DNA from: Acidobacteriota bacterium
GTDB lineage: Bacteria > Acidobacteriota > Vicinamibacteria > Vicinamibacterales > SCN-69-37
NCBI GenBank assembly: GCA_020853395.1
Contig: JADYYY010000015.1
Span: forward strand, 62,001 to 126,000
DNA length: 64,000 nucleotides
Reading direction: 5' to 3'
This document shows, piece after piece, positions 60,425 through 64,000 of this stretch. The position numbers were made by a program, and so were the translations under genes. Numbering within the stretch: position 1 is the first letter of the stretch; every line of letters starts with the position of its first letter. Below the pieces are notes generated by a model. It saw nothing but the letters and a program-made list of their open reading frames with translations. It did no database searches and was not told where the DNA came from.

Positions 60425-62137
60425 ATGAAGTTCCTCGGCACGCTCTTCGCGGTGCTCGTCGGCGACCGCGAGATGCGCGCGAACGTTCGCGCGTTGCTGA
60501 AGTACCTGGCGGCGCTCGCCGCGATGATCGCCGTCTACGCCGTCCTGTTCCACGTCATCAAGGACCAGATCGAGGGCGAGCGCTACTCGTGGCTCACCGG
60601 CCTCTACTGGACGCTCGTCGTGATGACGACGCTGGGGTTCGGCGACATCACGTTCACGAGCGACCTCGGGCGCGTGTTCAGCATCGTCGTCCTGCTGTCC
60701 GGCGTGCTGTTCCTGCTCATCCTGCTGCCGTTCCTGTTCATCCGGCTGTTCTACGCGCCCTGGCTCGAGGCGCGGCTGAAGCTGCAGGCGCCGCGCGAGC
60801 TGCCGGACGAGTTCGCGGGCCACGTCGTCATCGTCGAGCACGACGCGCTGGCCGTGGCGCTGATCGCGCGGCTGCGCGCCGAGGGGACGCCGTACGTGCT
60901 GATCGAGCCGGATCCGGCGAAGGCGGCGGGCTACGTGCGGGACGGTCTCGTGGTCGTGACGGGCGAGAACGACAACCGCCGCACGTACGAGGGCGCCCGC
61001 GCCGCCGCGGCGCGCTTGGTCGTCGCCAACTGCGAGGACACCGTCAACACGAACATCACGCTGACCGTGCGTGAGGTCGCGCCCGACGTGCCGATCGCCG
61101 CGATCGTCGAAGGAGACGACGCCGTGGACGTCCTGCAGCTCAGCGGCGCCACCTGGGTGCTGCCGCTCAAGCGCCGGCTGGGGGCGTGGCTCGCGACGCG
61201 CGTGGACATGGGGCGGGCCAGCGCGCACACGATGGGGCGCTTCAAGGATCTCGAGATTGCGGAGCTGCCGGCGCGCCACACACAGCTCGTGGGCACGACG
61301 CTGCGGGACTCCCGGTTGCGCGAGCAGCGAGGCGTGAGCGTGATCGGCCTCTGGCAGCGCGGCCAGCTTCAACCGGCGTTCCCCGACGCCGTGATCACGG
61401 CCGACAGCGTGCTCGTATTGGTCGGCACGCCGGAGCAGATCGCGTCGGTCGAAGATCGGGGCCATGCCGCCGACGCGCCGGCGCCAGGGCTGACGCTCGT
61501 GATCGGCGCCGGCAAGGTCGGCGCCGCCGCCGCGCACGCTCTCACGGACACGGGTGCGCGGGTGCACGTCATCGATCGGACGCCGGAAGTCCTCGACAGC
61601 GTCCAAGGCGCGGCCGATGCGACGTTTGCCGGCGACGCAGCCGATCGCGAGCTCCTGACGGCGGCCGGCGTCCATCACGCGGCCTCCGTGCTGCTCACGA
61701 CGAACGACGATGCGATGAACATCTATCTGGCGGTGTTCTGCCGGCGCCTGAACCCCACGCTGCGGATCGTGAGCCGGGTGACGCATCAGCGGAACGTCGA
61801 GGCGATGCACCGGGCCGGCGCGGACTTCGTGCTGAGCTACACCTCGCTCGGTGTCGATGCCGTGATGTCGCTGCTCGAGGGCCACGAACCGGTCATCCTC
61901 GGCGAAGGCGTCCGGCTGTTCGAGGTGGCCGTGCCGCAGGCGCTGGCGGGACGGACGCTCGGCGAATCCCAGATCGGCGCGCGCACCGGCCTGAGCGTCG
62001 TCGCGCTCGAGCGCGATGAGCAGTTGCAGGGGCCGCTGACCGCCGAGACGCGGATGCCGTACGACGGGCAGTTGATCATGCTGGGCAGCCTGCAGCAGCG
62101 TGAGGCGTTCGCGGCCGCATTCGAACGCCAGGCCTGA
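60425..62137 (+). CDS. Two-RCK potassium channel protein
   Basis: A 570-residue protein with two membrane helices around a pore loop whose selectivity filter reads TTLGFGD (68-74), then two RCK domains. Each RCK has a TrkA-N-type Rossmann fold (HVVIVEHDALAVALIARL; LTLVIGAGKVGAAAAHAL) and a TrkA-C-like domain. The filter GFG rather than GYG is known from some bacterial channels. RCK domains gate with Ca2+ or nucleotides; the second RCK keeps GxGxxG, while the first, VEHDAL, does not. The likely product is a K+ channel. It starts 60 bp after the VTC gene. Confidence 0.9.
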   Translation: MKFLGTLFAVLVGDREMRANVRALLKYLAALAAMIAVYAVLFHVIKDQIEGERYSWLTGLYWTLVVMTTLGFGDITFTSDLGRVFSIVVLLSGVLFLLILLPFLFIRLFYAPWLEARLKLQAPRELPDEFAGHVVIVEHDALAVALIARLRAEGTPYVLIEPDPAKAAGYVRDGLVVVTGENDNRRTYEGARAAAARLVVANCEDTVNTNITLTVREVAPDVPIAAIVEGDDAVDVLQLSGATWVLPLKRRLGAWLATRVDMGRASAHTMGRFKDLEIAELPARHTQLVGTTLRDSRLREQRGVSVIGLWQRGQLQPAFPDAVITADSVLVLVGTPEQIASVEDRGHAADAPAPGLTLVIGAGKVGAAAAHALTDTGARVHVIDRTPEVLDSVQGAADATFAGDAADRELLTAAGVHHAASVLLTTNDDAMNIYLAVFCRRLNPTLRIVSRVTHQRNVEAMHRAGADFVLSYTSLGVDAVMSLLEGHEPVILGEGVRLFEVAVPQALAGRTLGESQIGARTGLSVVALERDEQLQGPLTAETRMPYDGQLIMLGSLQQREAFAAAFERQA

Positions 62138-62146
62138 CGTCGGCCG

Positions 62147-62176
62147 TTGACCGGACGAACGCCGGCAGCGTATCTT
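62147..62176 (+). promoter_or_regulatory. Sigma-70 promoter of the last gene
   Basis: TTGACC (62147-62152) and TATCTT (62171-62176) are separated by 18 bp. The leader is about 26 nt. Confidence 0.6.
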
Positions 62177-62208
62177 GCCGGTACGCAACCCAACTCAGGA
62201 TGGTCGCC

Positions 62209-64000
62209 ATGAGAAGAAGTGTCTCTTCCGGTGTGCTGCCCGTCGTGTGCGTGATGTCGATCGTGCTGGCGTATGCGACGCTCGGCGCGCGGCAGGGGAA
62301 TACGGCTGCCGCGGTCGCCGTCGATCCCGATGACATCGGCGGCGTCGTCCGCGGACGGTCCGGGCCGGAGGCGGGCGTGTGGGTCATCGCCGAGACGCCC
62401 GATCTCGGGACGCGATTCTCGCGTACGGTCGTGACCGACGATCAGGGCCGCTACCTCGTGCCGGATCTGCCGAAGGCGACCTATCAAGTGTGGGTGCGGG
62501 GCTACGGCCTGGTGGACTCGAAGAAAGTCAGCGCCACGCCTGGCCGGACGTTGAACCTCACGGCCGTGCCGGCCCCGACGCCGCGCGCAGCGGCGGCGAT
62601 CTATCCGGCCGGGTACTGGCTCTCGCTGCTGAAGGTGCCGGAGAAGAGCGAGTTCGGGCAGCCGGGCACCGGCGTGAACCCGGCGGTGAAGAACCAGGCC
62701 GATTGGATGCGCATCATCAAGTCAGGCGGCTGCACCGCATGCCATCAGCTCGGCACGCGCGGCACGCGCGAGCTGCTGCCGGCGCTCGGCACGTTTCCCG
62801 ATTCGAAGATGGCCTGGGAGCGGCGCATCCAGTCAGGGCAGGCGGGCGCGCAGATGTTCGGGACCATCAACCAGCTCGGCAAGCCGAAAGCGATCGAGCT
62901 GTTCGCCGACTGGACGGATCGCATCAAGGCGGGCGAGGTGCCGCAGGCGCCGCCGCGTCCGAAGGGGCTCGAACGCAACGTCGTCATCACGCAGTGGGAC
63001 TGGGCCGAGCCGCACGTGTACCTCCACGATCTGATCACGTCCGACCGGCGCAATCCCCGCGTCAACGGCAACGGCCTCATCTACGGGTCGCTCGAGCTCT
63101 CGGCCGATTACCTGCCGGTGCTCGATCCGGTGAAGCACACGGTGACGAAGGTGCCGCTCACCGTGCGGGATCCGAAGACGCCGGCGCCTTCCGCGGCGAT
63201 GATGCAGCCGTCGCCGTATTGGGGGCAGGAGGTGTTGTGGACGAGCCAGTCGAACGTCCACAACCCGATGATGGACGAGCAGGGCCGCGTCTGGATTACC
63301 GCGGCCATCCGGCCGTCGGCGAACCCCGACTACTGCCGCGAGGGATCGAGCCATCCGTCGGCGAAGCTGTTCCCGATCAACAACGCCGGCCGTCATCTCG
63401 CCGTGTGGGATTCGAAGACGCAGCAGCTCACGCACATCAGCACGTGCTTCGGCACGCATCATCTCGCGTTCGCCGAGGATGCGAATCACACGCTGTGGAC
63501 GAGCGGCGGCGGCCAGGTGGTTGGCTGGATCAATCGCAAGATCTGGGACGAGACGCACGACGAGGCGAAGGCGCAGGGGTGGACCGCGCTGATTCTGGAC
63601 GCGAACGGCAACGGCCGGCGCGACGAGTACGTCGAGCCGAACCAGCCCTTGGATCCCGCGAAGGACAAGCGTTGGGCCGGCGCGTTCTACGCCGTGCAAC
63701 CGGCGCCCGACGGATCCGTCTGGGGATCGCAGCTCGGCTACCCCGGCGCGATCGTGCGCCTGAGCCCGGGCGCGAGCCCGCCCGAGACCGCGCTGGCCGA
63801 GGTCTACGTTCCTCCGTACAAGGAGAAAGTCGCGGGCTACTCCCCGCGCGGAATGGACATCGATCGGAGCGGTGTGGCCTGGGTGCCGCTCGCGAGCGGC
63901 CATCTGGCGAGCTTCGATCGGCGCAAGTGCAAGGGGCCGCTCAACGGTCCGGCCGCGGCGACCGGCGAGCACTGCCCGGAGGGCTGGACGCTCCACGCCG
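62209..64000 (+). CDS. Exported heme/propeller protein with carboxypeptidase-regulatory-like domain (3' truncated)
   Basis: The frame opens at ATG 62209 and stays open to the window edge (597 codons). After a signal peptide comes a carboxypeptidase regulatory-like beta-sandwich (about 43-105: GGVVRGRSGPEAGVWV, VTDDQGRYLVPDLPKATYQVWVRGYG), then a cytochrome-c-like segment with heme motif CTACH (175-179), then propeller-like repeats (NPMMDEQGRVWIT, LAFAEDANHTLWTSGGG, GMDIDRSGVAWVPLASG) similar to Vgb/NHL-type propellers. It probably oxidises or binds an organic substrate outside the cytoplasm. An AGGA lies upstream of the start, and a sigma-70 promoter 33 bp before it. The C terminus is missing. 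Confidence 0.82.
   Translation, partial: MRRSVSSGVLPVVCVMSIVLAYATLGARQGNTAAAVAVDPDDIGGVVRGRSGPEAGVWVIAETPDLGTRFSRTVVTDDQGRYLVPDLPKATYQVWVRGYGLVDSKKVSATPGRTLNLTAVPAPTPRAAAAIYPAGYWLSLLKVPEKSEFGQPGTGVNPAVKNQADWMRIIKSGGCTACHQLGTRGTRELLPALGTFPDSKMAWERRIQSGQAGAQMFGTINQLGKPKAIELFADWTDRIKAGEVPQAPPRPKGLERNVVITQWDWAEPHVYLHDLITSDRRNPRVNGNGLIYGSLELSADYLPVLDPVKHTVTKVPLTVRDPKTPAPSAAMMQPSPYWGQEVLWTSQSNVHNPMMDEQGRVWITAAIRPSANPDYCREGSSHPSAKLFPINNAGRHLAVWDSKTQQLTHISTCFGTHHLAFAEDANHTLWTSGGGQVVGWINRKIWDETHDEAKAQGWTALILDANGNGRRDEYVEPNQPLDPAKDKRWAGAFYAVQPAPDGSVWGSQLGYPGAIVRLSPGASPPETALAEVYVPPYKEKVAGYSPRGMDIDRSGVAWVPLASGHLASFDRRKCKGPLNGPAAATGEHCPEGWTLHA

Overview
This is a GC-rich (about two thirds G+C by eye) stretch of bacterial chromosome with no rRNA, tRNA, CRISPR array, prophage or insertion sequence that I could see. 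The gene content suggests an acidobacterium, most likely a Vicinamibacteria-type lineage: exported PQQ-type propeller dehydrogenases, large heme proteins of the planctomycete/acidobacterial 'PVC-type' class, ThuA, DUF1080, DUF4038, DUF4159 and DUF3616 proteins, a CotH/VTC pair and an MtrA/MtrB-like conduit. The taxonomic placement is inference from gene families; no marker gene settles it.

Layout. 1-9.9 kb: the 3' part of a glycogen debranching enzyme (glgX), an orphan histidine kinase with a methyltransferase, a GlsB/YeaQ membrane protein behind a sigma-54-like promoter, an APC permease, a GT-C membrane glycosyltransferase, a DsbA-like thioredoxin, a YVTN propeller and a DUF454 protein. 10-22 kb: two quinoproteins, a sugar epimerase, ThuA, DUF1080, DUF3616, DUF4956, ychF and a DUF4038 glycosidase. 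22-34 kb: DUF4159, phosphofructokinase facing inorganic pyrophosphatase, an AAA ATPase, a B12-binding radical SAM enzyme, an inositol-monophosphatase-like enzyme, glgB, an EVE protein, an MFS transporter and a PQQ sugar dehydrogenase. 34.5-38.7 kb: a tightly coupled operon of four exported proteins, including a lipase joined to a bulb-type lectin domain. 38.7-42.5 kb: a nickel/cobalt transporter, the DUF485/ActP acetate symporter pair and a lipoprotein. 42.8-54.6 kb: an operon for a decaheme cytochrome, an MtrB-like barrel and a diheme cytochrome, flanked by two ~960-residue paralogous heme-propeller proteins; a sulfite-exporter-like permease and a peroxiredoxin remnant lie between. 54.6-64 kb: a CotH-like exported protein, a VapBC-type pair, purT, EF-hand CotH plus a VTC-domain protein, a two-RCK potassium channel, and a large exported heme protein running off the end.

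How it fits together: the window reads as an oligotrophic respiratory and scavenging repertoire. Carbohydrates and alcohols are attacked outside the cytoplasm by quinoproteins and hydrolases, electrons pass to c-type hemes, and one locus could carry them across the outer membrane. Glycogen turnover, acetate uptake and possibly PPi-linked glycolysis cover central carbon.

The most unusual signals are regulatory. At least thirteen genes have a TANNNT -10 hexamer only 6-9 bases before the start codon, as expected for leaderless mRNAs. Two dispersed purine-rich heptad-repeat tracts (100 and 74 bp) abut such promoters, and in one of them the repeat unit itself supplies a -35-like TTGCCC at the correct 17-bp spacing.
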